Below the pieces are notes generated by a model that searched no databases, was not told the origin of the DNA, and saw only the letters and a list, made by a program, of their open reading frames with translations. A stretch of 64,000 nucleotides of DNA from Erythroxylum novogranatense (lineage: Eukaryota; Streptophyta; Magnoliopsida; Malpighiales; Erythroxylaceae): positions 54,971,783 through 55,035,782 of the forward strand of contig CM057228.1 of NCBI GenBank assembly GCA_029891385.1. Reading direction: 5' to 3'. The position numbers and the translations under genes are program-made. Of this stretch, positions 48,362-58,756 are shown piece after piece. Position 1 is the first letter of the stretch. The number at the start of each line of letters is the position of its first letter.

Positions 48362-48530
48362 CGAGCTTTAGCTCGATGATCAGGGCTATGCCCGACGTAT
48401 AAGAGAGCTTTAAGCTCAACACACAGGACCCCAGGTCCAACGATTGATAGAGCCTCAGGCTCACTGCAGGGCATATCACGCCCAACGATTTCAGAGCCAC
48501 TGGCTCAACGCAATGTGCCCGTCACCGGGA
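48362..48530 (+). other. Array of eight short hairpins, about 22 nt apart, LTR B 5'
   Basis: CGAGCTTTAGCTCG, GGGCTATGCCC, GAGCTTTAAGCTC, GGACCCCAGGTCC, GAGCCTCAGGCTC, GGGCATATCACGCCC, GAGCCACTGGCTC and a final stem with arms CCCG/CGGG. Centres lie 20-24 nt apart. Confidence 0.88.
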
Positions 48531-49203
48531 CAATTTCAGGCGCACGGTCACAACAACGAAATAAAAATGAAAGTGTCACATGCGCATTGCATATATATAT
48601 GATTGATTGAGAATTGTGTATGATGAAAGTGCATGTGATATTTTTGTAAATGTTACTATGTGACTACGTGATTTGTGTGAAAGGTAATACGCCTTATATG
48701 TGTGAAATTGGTAATGCATGGATAATTTAGAATGTGATAATATGTGTTATGATGTAAATTGACTGTATATGCATGAGTTGGGTGAACCATCGATGATGGT
48801 TTCTCACTGAGTTCGCAAACTCACCCAACATTGCATCTATTTTTCAGGGAATTGAAGAGTACCCCGTTGGGCAAACGGGAGTATGACTACCGCTAGTAAG
48901 GCAGAGTAAAGGGTCGGGATCAGTGTTGTTCACATCTGCATTAGTGTAGTGATTTATTCAGTGGGCCCTTTTGGTCTATGTTGTAATTGTATGGTTATAC
49001 TGAAAAATGATTTTGTAATAAAGTGGGCACAAATTGTTATTGATTCTGCGCACTCAGTCGGTTTTCAAAATGAAAAGAAAAATGTCATGTTGAGTTTTAA
49101 AAAGGTAGTGACCGTTTTAGTACGCCACCCTCGCGGGTCACGAGCTCGGATATCACTGTTGATGTCGGGTTTAGGTCTTGGCGAGAGTGGGGTGCTACAT
49201 CTG

Positions 49204-49219
49204 TGGTATCAGAGCCCAG
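49204..49219 (+). other. Element B primer-binding site (tRNA-iMet type)
   Basis: TGGTATCAGAGCCCAG, four bases after the LTR end. Confidence 0.9.
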
Positions 49220-52200
49220 AAGTACAATCTTACATGGGCATTCTGCGAAAATGTGTCAAAGTGCATGCATTCAAGTCACGTCTTAGCAGACAGTGACCAC
49301 TGATCCCCAGTCTAGCATATGAGTCTCATGCATAAGCCTGTACTAATGGTTTAAGTGGTTAGAAATAGTAAAGAAAAGATGATATGAAGGATGTGATAAA
49401 TGCAAGTTGTGGATATCAAGGAATAAGAACAGGTATATGGTACGATCTGATAAATAGAGATTTAGTGTATTGGTACTGATGGATTTATTATGAGATATGA
49501 CATTAGAGTTATATTGGAATATATCTGTGAATGTGAAATAGATGTGGATAGGTATATATATATATATATATGTAGTTGCGGATTGAAAGAGGCAATAATA
49601 GAGATATGTTAAAGATGGTAAGATTGAAAGTGTATAGGCAAAGTGAATGGAAATAACATGTTCTATGATCAGAGTGGCGCAGCGGGAGCGTGATGGGAGT
49701 TGTGATTGGAGGTCTATGACTTAGAGTCATAATAGGTTAAGTGAGAAAGCAAGAATGAATGCACATATGTGATATGGATTTGAGTGTGATTAATGTTGTG
49801 GGAAACGAAATAATGAAAAGATAGAAATGTAAGAAAATGATATTGGTAGATGAAAAAGTTGAAAAGTTGTTAAGGTTCAGTGGATTTGCCTATGTGAATG
49901 CACACCTGATAATGGGAGTGATATCGGATAGAATAAGAAATGAAAGTGTTTATAGTGATTAATTGAGGATGAATTGAGATTGTAATTAGGATATTGGTAT
50001 GGTAAAATCCTCATGATCAAGGATAGGTGCAAAAAGGAAAAATGTGGTCCGAAAATCAAATGAGATTGAGGTGTCTTTAGCGTAAGCGACTAATTGGTAT
50101 ATTGATGTAATAATGTTAATGGTATGTACCTCAATGAAAGGTATTAAAAAGGATGCTCTGGTTATGTGGATTATGGCATAGATTGATCTGCACGGGATAG
50201 CGTGAATAGTTGAAATTGATTTCCTAAGGCATTGAAAATAACCAATAAGAAATGTGATGACTGTTGATCATTGGAAATTTCATGAGTGATATCAATGAAA
50301 ATAGTGAGGAATCTTCTTTCAGAGAAGAGTTCCCTTGAATTGGATTAAGTCGACTAGATGATTAAAAATTGAAAAGTTTAGTAATGAAAGGACAAATTGG
50401 AGATAAATGTGAAATGAACAAAAAGTCGTTATTGGAAGTGTAAAGATAGAATAAGTTATTAAGAAGGTATGTGTTATGATAATGTAGAGAATCCGACTGT
50501 GCAATAGGATTATTGAACAGTAAAGAGATATTAGTCGTGATTATGAGGAGAATACCGGTTCAGGTATATTTTGTGTGAATATCGTGAAGCATAAAGTAGA
50601 TTTGATCAATGTTTATTCAACCCCAGGAGTGATAAATGACAAATAAATTGGGTTAAGTAGGGGAAATTAAGGTAAAGGATCATGTGTCAGAATAGGTTAT
50701 GATAAAATTGAGAAAATGGTAAGAACATCATTCCTTATTGGAGACGTATGACATTTAAAAGAGTTATGCAAATTGATCATAGGTGTAAAAAGTTCATTAT
50801 TATACTAAAGAGTGAAATGTCTAAATTGTGTTTAAAGTGGATGGTGACTATGATCATCGACGATCGACTGAATACATTTGAAAAGTGAAGAAGATAAATT
50901 GGCACAGTTGAGGAAATTGTATAGCATGTAAGTTTTATAAGAGTGAATTCGACCTTGATTGAATAAGTAGTGCATGAATTATTTATTCGAATATGGTATT
51001 GGGAGATTAGATGCAAATAGAGGTATTGTTAAATGTGAAATTGTAAGGGACTCTTATGTATGTAGAAATTGGAGTTATTTAGAACTAGCTGTATGCTAGA
51101 AGCGCCCAGAAATTGTTAAAGATCAAAATGTCCGAGGAAAAATGTGTGAAGTGTATGACTAATGATTGTAAAAAGAGAGATATTTGGAGATTTTACAATA
51201 GGTAATGAGGTAAAGATTATAATGCGATTTATTGAAATAGTGTACAGAGATTCTATGTGTATGGAGATTAGTATAAGCTTATGGGCTGCATTAGTATATG
51301 ATGACTTGAAAATTTACTGTATTGGGAAGTGTTGTGAAAGTTTAGAGGTTCTATTCGGACAGAAATGTTTTGGAGGCATATGCGTTTGTAAAGCAATAAT
51401 GATTAAGATATTAGTGAATTGGGAAAAAGGACTACGCGTTTGAGTGTTTCAGAATTTCGTTAATGAAGCAAATAATTAGGTGATAAGGTTATGAAATTGG
51501 AGGTAAGACTGAGTGTAAACTGTCGAGTTGATAAAGCACAGAAAGAACGTATTAGAGATTGGAATTCTAAACCAAGTGTGCAGGTGTGTATTGAAAGCAT
51601 GGCAAAATCCGAATTGAGAATTTTGAATTTGGGGACCTTATCGAGGAATTGTAAATAGCTTTAGCCATAGAGAAAATGAGAATTTGTGACCGGACTAAGA
51701 AAGATGAATTAAATTGGTGATATCAATTGAAAAGTGTACAAAGGTTTTATATCCAAAAAGGAGTTATTTATCCCGATAGTAAAGTGAACAGGGCCCAATA
51801 TAGTTGAAGGGCCTGAGTGATTTGAGTTAAGATTGATAGGTGATTTGAATCAGTAATAGTGGTTAAGAAATCCAAATCGATGGGAATAAGTTAAATTGAT
51901 GATTATTGAGATTTTTGAAACCTTATGAGATTAGTAATTAGCACTAAAGGGATTGGATTTGATAAGCGATACGTGAGATGATTCTAAATGTTATCACCTT
52001 GGCCACACTATGCATTGATTGAGATAAAAGTTAATGGGAGAAACTAAATTCGTTATTAAGTGGCCTTCATATGATTGTGTTGTGAATAGACTTGTAAGGA
52101 AGGTTAAGAACCAAAAAGATGATTTGGATTCATACATTATTTTACGAACAGAGTTCGGAAATATCATTATGATTGGATGTGATAGATATATGTGTTATTG

Positions 52201-52342
52201 GTATTGAATATGAAGAATTGTGAGTAATCATAGAGAAATCGTTAGTGATATTGATTTCAGTGACAGTGTTATATTAATCGAAACAATTCCCCCGTTTTCC
52301 TAATTAATCGTATATGAAATTTCGAGGACGAAATTTTTTATT
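49220..52342 (+). other. Element B internal domain without recognisable genes
   Basis: 3.1 kb with no gag or pol motif. It includes a TA run at 49554-49571. It is related to the element A internal domain in patches and ends with the conserved ATGAAATTTCGAGGACGAAA word shared with T1 and A. Confidence 0.7.
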
Positions 52343-52355
52343 ATGAGGGAAGAAT
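52343..52355 (+). other. Element B polypurine tract
   Basis: ATGAGGGAAGAAT directly before the 3' LTR. Confidence 0.8.
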
Positions 52356-53385
52356 TGTAACATCCCGTAACCGGTGTGACGGGTATGTCGGTAATTTGGA
52401 TCGAGTCAGGATTGAGTACAGGCAAAAGTTGCATTGCATATGCATTATAAGTTCAAAAGTCATTGGTAAATGATTTTTGATTGCACAAGTATATATGTAT
52501 ATATATGTGTACATACATGTATGACAAATTCCCGCCCTGATTGTGTAAATTGGAAATTTGGTTAAAATCGTGCAGATGAGGATTGGATCGTGAAAATTGG
52601 GAACTGAGTAATAAGTGTATAAATTAGGTTTTGAATATGGAAATGGAGTGAAATTGAATTTAGAAAAATGGAAATTGAAAATTGAGTATGAGAACGGGCA
52701 TTTTCTAATTTTGTAAATTTATGGAAATTTTTCCAAAAATTTTAGAGTGATGGATCCGGACCGAAAAATTGGCCCAGTGACTGATTAATTGGATTCCGAG
52801 TCCAAGATTGATTGACAATTGATATGAAACAATTGGAGATATGATTTCAAGTTTTATTATTTATGGTTATTGCGAAATTGAGAGAAAAATAGAATAAGAA
52901 TCGGATTGTTAGACCCTAAGAATGGGGCATGTGGCAGATGATTAGCCAAACATGCCCTTAGCCTTTAAATCTCTTATATATATAAGTTCAAATGTTTGAT
53001 TATCGATATATATGAAATTCCTTTGTTTTCAAAAGAAATGGAGTTTTGCCGTGGATGAGCAAAAGCATGGGATTTGGAGTTTCTTGAAGGATTTTATAAG
53101 GATTTAAGCTTGAATCAAGTAAGTTTCTACTTGTATATGCTTTAAATCGTTTCATTTGATCATTGATTTGAGTATGAAATTGTTTAGAAATTTAGAAAGT
53201 TTCGAAAGATAGGGTTTTTGAGGATTTGATTTGGGTTTTTGATGAAAAATGATTTAAATGATGATCTGAGGTTAGAAATAAGTTGGGTTAATGTTTAAAA
53301 CTGATTGAGAGTGTTTAGAATGGATTTTGATGAGTTTAGATCAGAAGATCAGAAGAATTTCTGGGTTTCGGGCGTGAATCTGGGT

Positions 53386-53600
53386 TCGCACGCCGCGACG
53401 TGTTCATCATCATACGGCGAAAATCCTCCATTACGCGCGCGTCGTGTGCATTACGCTTGCGAAGCGGAATCTAACAAGACTTGCAATGAGCGGCGGCGAT
53501 CCTTATTGCGGTACGCTCGCATACACCATGACGTATCACGAGAGGAGAATCTCGCTTGTGACAAGTAACTACGCTTGTGGCGGGGAATGATGAAGGCGAT
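53386..53600. repeat. Degraded palindrome array in LTR B 3'
   Basis: Counterpart of 47227-47433 with most CGCCGCGACG words altered by 1-4 base indels while both flanks remain nearly identical. Confidence 0.75.
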
Positions 53601-54509
53601 GGTGATTCTTTTAATTGGAGAAATTTGAGTTCAACTTTGAATTGGTTTTGATTGATGGTAATTTTGAGGATTAATTTCTTATGAGTTTGGCTATTGGATC
53701 AATTGAATATCTGAGATTAGAAATTGCAATTTAGAAGAAATGAAATCAGATGAATATGAGGTGATTGTTACAAGTAATGAGTTTGAGGTTTTGATTTCAA
53801 ATGAATTGATTCCTTAGTGATTTATCGAAAATTGGAGACTAAGAATATGGAATAAATAAGATGGAAATTCGGAATTTGAATTCGATGATTATCGGAATCG
53901 AGTGGTAAATGGATAGTGATTGTGATTTTAATTGGAATGTGACCTAAGAGTATAGAGATTAGTAAATTGAATTTTGGTATTTGAAATCGTTATGGATTAG
54001 AGTGAGAGAGATCAAATCGAGAAAATTCGAGATTTGGATCGGGAATGTCATAACATGTATAGTATTTATCGCATTTGTTATTTGATTATTGAAATTGGTA
54101 TAATTGGTAATGTGAAATTATTTGATTGTTATAGAGGCACCGATGGAACAATTCCACGGATATCTTTGGGACTTCGGTATAGCTCGGAAGTGCGGTGAAA
54201 GTAAACTAGTTGGTTTCTCGACCTTATGTGTTTCATTGTATGCACTCATTGCCATGAGGAGCTAAGGATGGATACATGTGTGATTGTTTTGATTGATTTC
54301 GGACCATGGGTGTTCGAAATATTGGATTGTGATATTGAAGTGCAAAGGTGAATGAAAGTGTATAAATGCATAAGTGAATTGAATTGTAAAATGCTTAGTG
54401 AAATGAACTGAAAATGTAAATGACTGAAATTGGAAAGTGACATATGCACTCATGCATAATTAAATGATCAGATAATTGGCAGTTGTGACCGGTGGTACCA
54501 ACGTAATTT

Positions 54510-54672
54510 CGAGCTTTAGCTCGATGATCAGGGCTATGCCTAACGTATAAGAGAGCTTTAAGCTCAACACACAGGACCCCAGGTCCAGCGATTGATAGAG
54601 CCTCGGGCTCGCTGCAGGCATATCACGTAACGATTTGAGCCACGGCTCAACGCAATATGCCGTCAAGGGACA
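54510..54672 (+). other. Hairpin array, LTR B 3' (partly altered)
   Basis: Counterpart of 48362-48530. Several stems are intact (CGAGCTTTAGCTCG, GAGCTTTAAGCTC, GGACCCCAGGTCC, GAGCCTCGGGCTC), others shortened (GAGCCACGGCTC). Confidence 0.75.
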
Positions 54673-55335
54673 ATTTCAGGCGCACGGTCACAACAACGAA
54701 ATAAAAATGAAAGTGTCACATGCGCATTGCATATATATATGATTGATTGAGAATTGTGTATGATGAAAGTGCATGTGATATTTCTGTAAATGTTACTATG
54801 TGACTACGTGATTTGTGTGAAAGGTAATATGCCTTATATGTGTGAAATTGGTAATGCATGGATAATTTAGAATGTGATAATATGTGTTATGATGTAAATT
54901 GACTGTATATGCATGAGTTGGGTGAACCATCGATGATGGTTTCTCTTGAGTTATAAACTCACCAACATTGCATCTATTTTTCAGGGAATTGAAGAGTACC
55001 TCGTTGGGCAAACGGGAGTATGACTACCGCTAATAAGGCAGAGTAAAGGGTCGGGATCAGTGTTGTTCACATCTGCATTAGTGTAGTGATTTATTCAGTG
55101 GGCCCTTTTGGTCTATGTTGTAATTGTATGGTTATACTGAAAAATGATTTTGTAATAAAGTGGGCACAAATTGTTATTGATTCTGCGCACTCAATCGGTT
55201 TTCAAAATGAAAAGAAAAATGTCATGTCGAGTTTTAAAAAGGTAGTGACCGTTCTAGTACGCCACCCTCGCAGGTCACGGGCTCGGATATCACTGTTGAT
55301 GTCGGGTTCAGGTCTTGGCGGGAGTGGGGTGCTAC

Positions 55336-55392
55336 AGAATAGTGAATAGTGAATAGTAAATAGTGAATAGTAGTGAATAGTGACTAGTGAAC
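55336..55392. repeat. GAATAGT minisatellite, 5' LTR C
   Basis: About seven units of GAATAGT or GTAAATA; a longer version is at 62510-62632 in the 3' LTR. Confidence 0.85.
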
Positions 55393-55512
55393 AGTATATT
55401 GCTACAGTATGTCTCCATGAACAGTATCCGTATTTGTGAACAGTCGTATATGTATTTATGAATAGTACAATAGAGAGAAATACTGAATTCCTTTATTCCC
55501 ATAGATATACCA

Positions 55513-55674
55513 TTAATTCTCTAATGCTATGCCAATAAGCAGCATAAGGATAATAGGAACTACTAAGAAGAGAAAAAAAGGGTGAGCTTCTTTTGGCTCT
55601 ACACTAACACTAAGAATCAAACAAAGATACAGAAAGATAAGAAGTATACAAAAACATGCGATAGCGGACAACAT
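55513..55674 (-). CDS. Antisense small ORF in LTR C: 53-residue predicted two-helix membrane protein
   Basis: ATG at 55674 on the - strand, stop TAA at 55513-55515. Residues about 4-25 are strongly hydrophobic (AIACFCILLIFLYLCLIL), a polar turn EPKEAHP follows at 26-32, and residues 33-51 are hydrophobic again (VVPIILMLLIGIAL). A TATA box lies about 90 bases upstream in the right orientation, with a pyrimidine-rich leader between. The 3' LTR copy (62752-62913) keeps the ATG and first half but differs by three single-base indels and stops early after about 36 codons. I know no family for it. Alternatives: chance ORF, or a piece of another element captured in the LTR. Function unknown. Confidence 0.4.
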   Translation of the reverse strand: MLSAIACFCILLIFLYLCLILSVSVEPKEAHPFFLFLVVPIILMLLIGIALEN

Positions 55675-55760
55675 TTTAAGATGTGGTTTTAAATCAGAAG
55701 AAATTGTGAGGTAAGAAAGAAAGAATGTGGAGGATGAAGGAAATTATGGAGGAGTGGTCT

Positions 55761-55769
55761 CTATTTATA
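55761..55769 (-). promoter_or_regulatory. Antisense TATA box in LTR C
   Basis: TATAAATAG reading on the - strand, preceded by AACGGCTAGT-type repeats and followed by GACCACTCC and a TTCTTTCTTTC leader. Kept in the 3' LTR at about 63000-63008. Confidence 0.5.
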
Positions 55770-56482
55770 GAACAATTTTTATGACCGTTATTTACTAGTC
55801 GTTATACTAGCCGTTATACTATATAGTAAAGTATTTGATTTGTATATGAATTTGGACATTTTTGATTTAATAAATTAAAAGGAATTAGTGAATTTGACTA
55901 CATCAGGATCGATGAAATGCGTTCTTGATTAATCCGGAAATTTGTCATGAACATGCATGATACATATGCAAGAGACTTTAGTACATTTGTACTTATGTAC
56001 AATAGTAATTTTGTGATAGAGGACCGCATATGGATCGATTGATTCGGACATTCTTGCGCGTCAAGGCAATAAGCGATAAGGTGATTGGGGTAAGTAATTC
56101 GGCGGTAAAGTTTGTTAGTAGTAACATAGTCACAGTAAATAAATTACATGCAATTCGATAATATCGGTAAGTAATGTAGACATTAAATTTGTAATAGACT
56201 GGGATGGTCTCACTTTGATTTGTTCTTGAAGTAACTTGATTGTGATGTGTCTTGAATTGCTAATTGGTTCGGACATGAAGGTCCGAGGTATTGATTGATC
56301 TTGTGATATTGAAGTGTTGTGTTACGAATTTGAACAAGGATTGTCGGCGTTTGCGCATGTTTATATCATTGGAAGTGCTACTTGCTTTGCATGAATTATC
56401 GAAATGACTTTGTTACGGTTTAAAGCTGTTAGTCGAGTTGTGGGTAAATAGGCGTATCTAGAAGGGTGCAGAAGGCTTACGT

Positions 56483-56615
56483 GACACTTGATGTCGAGAC
56501 TTGATCTTCTGTGACACTTGGTGTCTTGATATGGACACTTGATTGTCGAGACTTGATCTTCTGTGACACTTGGTGTCTTGATATGGACACCGGTGTCGAG
56601 ACTTGATCTTCGATA
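56483..56615. repeat. Tandem units with GACACCGGTGTC-type palindrome, 5' LTR C
   Basis: Nearly three units of about 55 bp with the words GTCGAGACTTGATCTTC, GTGACACTTGGTGTC and GATATGGACAC. The 3' LTR has the same array at 63715-63855. Confidence 0.85.
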
Positions 56616-57067
56616 AGTCCGTTACCCACTTCTATTTTATGGACTTTTGATTTGTTTTGTACATTAATGATAACATCATTATGAAGTGCATTTTGCACGA
56701 GTATTAATCTCTGAATGCATGCTTATATCGTTATTGTGAAAAGAAATTGGTTAAATTAGATAAATGATTACTCACTAAGCTATAAACAGCACGGTGGATT
56801 ACCAGTGTAGAGTGCGAGCAAAGAGATTAAGGGTGGGACAAGTCAAACATGATGGCCAAAGGAGTCGAGTTTTTGTGTCGAATATGTATTTTGTTTGGTT
56901 TATTTGGGCTGTACATATTCTTTGGATTTGTTTTGGAAAGTCCGAGATGTATTATATGTGTTAAACTTAGATTTTAAAACAATGCATATATGTAATGTTT
57001 GATTTTGTTTGTTACATCTTGGGTGGCATCCATGTATCCTTCGGGGGTATTTGGGTGTTACATCTTT

Positions 57068-57090
57068 TAGTATCGAGCGCTTTGGTTTAA
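57068..57090 (+). other. Element C primer-binding site, decayed
   Basis: TAGTATCGAGCGCTTTGGTTT, five bases after the LTR, is an altered TGGTATCAGAGC-type tRNA-iMet site. Confidence 0.65.
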
Positions 57091-57179
57091 GCGATTCTGG
57101 TTTAACCTATTGTTTGCTGTTGAGTGTCTAAGTTGTGTTATGGCCTAATGCGGTGTCCCATGTTTTGTCTATAGTAAGC

Positions 57180-58240
57180 AAGATGGAAGGATCTCACGAG
57201 ATTGTTGACGACGTTCTTTGAGAGTAATCAGTAGGAGCAAGCACGATCGGAAACACTGGACCATCAAGGGTGTCGAGTAAGCGAGGTTCCACCTCCTCCT
57301 CCGGCTCGGGAGAAGCTTTGCTTTGTCGTCCCGAGATATGATGACTTTGGTGCATCGGATGACAACACCTAAGGCTCGATTGATCAATTGAGGAAATATG
57401 GGTGAGGAATTTCTTGGAACTTCTGGAAGAATCAAGAAGGCCGAGTTACGGATTGAGAAGGTGAAGAGGGTGCTGGGCGAGATTAGGTGTCAGCGAGGCG
57501 AGATGGTGCATTGTCTTTGTTTCTTACGCAGGGCGACTTATGAATGGTGGAAGTTCGTTATGAGGTCCCACTCACGGTCCCCTTGACTTGGGATTTCTTT
57601 GTCCAAGAATTTAGAGCCAAGTATGTGATGAGGCGTCTGGGAAGGATAAATGGAAGCAATTTACGAACTTGAGGCGAAGAACTTTATCGATTCTTGAGTA
57701 TGATCGGAATTCAACCGACTCGATAAGTATGTCCCTAACTTCGTGCTTCTTGAGGAGTTCCGTTGTCATCGGTTTGAGGGCGGATTACATGATTCGATTA
57801 AGGAGCATCTGGCGTGATTCTTGTCTACAACAAGTGACTTACCACCGGTTAGTACAATTGCAATAAAGGTCGAAAGACAAGAGCGATCGAGAAAAGAAAG
57901 AAGCGGAGAAGAGGCTTTACTCGAGGAGGCCGGTCTTGAAATCGAAGTCGAAGTTAGTTTCTCTACTTGAGGTGCTCGAGATCGAGGATGCGAGGAAGGC
58001 AACAAAACTATCCTCGCCTCTAGTAGAGATTCCATTGGGAGTCGAGGTTCTAGTGTTCAGAGTGCCCACACTGCTCTAAGCATCATTAGGGTGTCTGTTG
58101 GAGAGTTCTGAGTGCATGTTTTGGTTGTGGCGATCTGAGATCATATGGTTGCAAATTGTCCCGGAGCGATGCGAGATAGACAAGCTAATAGAGAGGTTTC
58201 TCGGGCATCGATTGCAAGCAGAGGCGAGGAAGAGGTCGGC
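57180..58240 (+). pseudogene. Element C gag (decayed)
   Basis: The 57398-57650 stretch reads the capsid domain: KAELRIEKVKRVLG, CLCFLRRATYEWWKF, then LTWDFFVQEFRAKYV after a frame change. A zinc-knuckle remnant (CFGCGD) lies near 58112-58130. Gag would assemble particles; here the frame is broken repeatedly. Confidence 0.75.
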
Positions 58241-58365
58241 GGATATCGGTGAGTAGAGCTAATCGAGTTCCATCGAAACTTTGAATCGACTATTTGTACT
58301 GCTTGCTTCACTCGGGCTTATACTCTGAAAGCTCGTGAGGATCGGGAGGCACCGGATGTCATTCT

Positions 58366-58756
58366 TTGGTATGGTTTCTCTCTTTGATTATGAAAAGTAT
58401 GCATTATTTGATCCTGGATCTTAGCATTCATATATTTGTCTTTGAAGAAATGTTTGATAAGGAGATGCTTATAGATCGATTAGAATATGACATGCATGTA
58501 ACTAGTCCTCTGGGTAGTAGTGTGTTGGTGAATCAAGTGGTTAGAAATTGTCCGATTATGATTCGAGGAAGTGAGTATCGATGGATCGATTACGTTGCCG
58601 TTTCACGAATTCGATTTGATTACGGGTATGGATTGGTGTCTAAACATCGAGCGATAATTGATTGTAAGGCTAAGACGGTTTTCTTGAGGAGGCCGACCGA
58701 TCGAGCTTGTATTTCATGGTGGTTGCACACGTGCTCTGATTAATGTAGTATCTGCT
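58366..58756 (+). pseudogene. Element C aspartic protease
   Basis: The DPGS catalytic motif near 58407-58418 is followed directly by a stop where the family has Thr. Then HSYICLxE, LGSSVLVNQV and a GMDWL-type position altered to YGYGLVSKHRAIIDC. It ends in the linker to RT. Confidence 0.75.

Larger units (their letters stand above)
46195..49199 (+). repeat. Element B 5' LTR
   Basis: 3005 bp, TGTAATATCCCG to GGGGTGCTACA. Landmarks in order: TATA-like TTATATATATAAG (46813), GTAAGT (46958), CG-rich palindrome array, CAGGTGAGTAACC (48046), hairpin array, hairpin pair (48777-48828), TTTTTCAG (48840-48847). Confidence 0.93.
46195..55335 (+). mobile_element. Tekay-like element B, no gag/pol (LARD-type)
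   Basis: LTRs 46195-49199 and 52356-55335 around a 3.16 kb internal domain, with primer site, polypurine tract and the terminal MKFRGRNF codons. There is no gag or pol reading. Flanks are ttagg (in LTR A) and gaata (in LTR C), so no target duplication. Confidence 0.85.
52356..55335 (+). repeat. Element B 3' LTR
   Basis: 2980 bp. Almost identical to the 5' LTR over long stretches but sharply divergent, with small indels, at 53405-53600, 54160-54200, 54600-54670 and 54945-54965. Confidence 0.93.
55336..57062 (+). repeat. Element C 5' LTR, 3' part only
   Basis: Matches 62575 onward in the 3' LTR and ends GGGTGTTACA. It includes a GAATAGT minisatellite, an antisense small ORF, a CGGACATGAAGGTCCG hairpin (about 56270-56285) and a GACACCGGTGTC-type array. 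Confidence 0.9.

Noticed and set aside
48362..48530. Regularly spaced short repeats considered as a CRISPR array
   Set aside because: Each repeat is a different short palindrome, there are no constant repeats or spacers of CRISPR size, and the context is a plant LTR.
48949..49296. 115-codon ORF, with a related one at 55086-55349
   Set aside because: Conserved only because both lie at the same place in the two B LTRs; it crosses the LTR end and shows no protein motif.
57169..57435. 88-codon ORF on the - strand within element C
   Set aside because: Shadow of the decayed gag region on the opposite strand, no motif.
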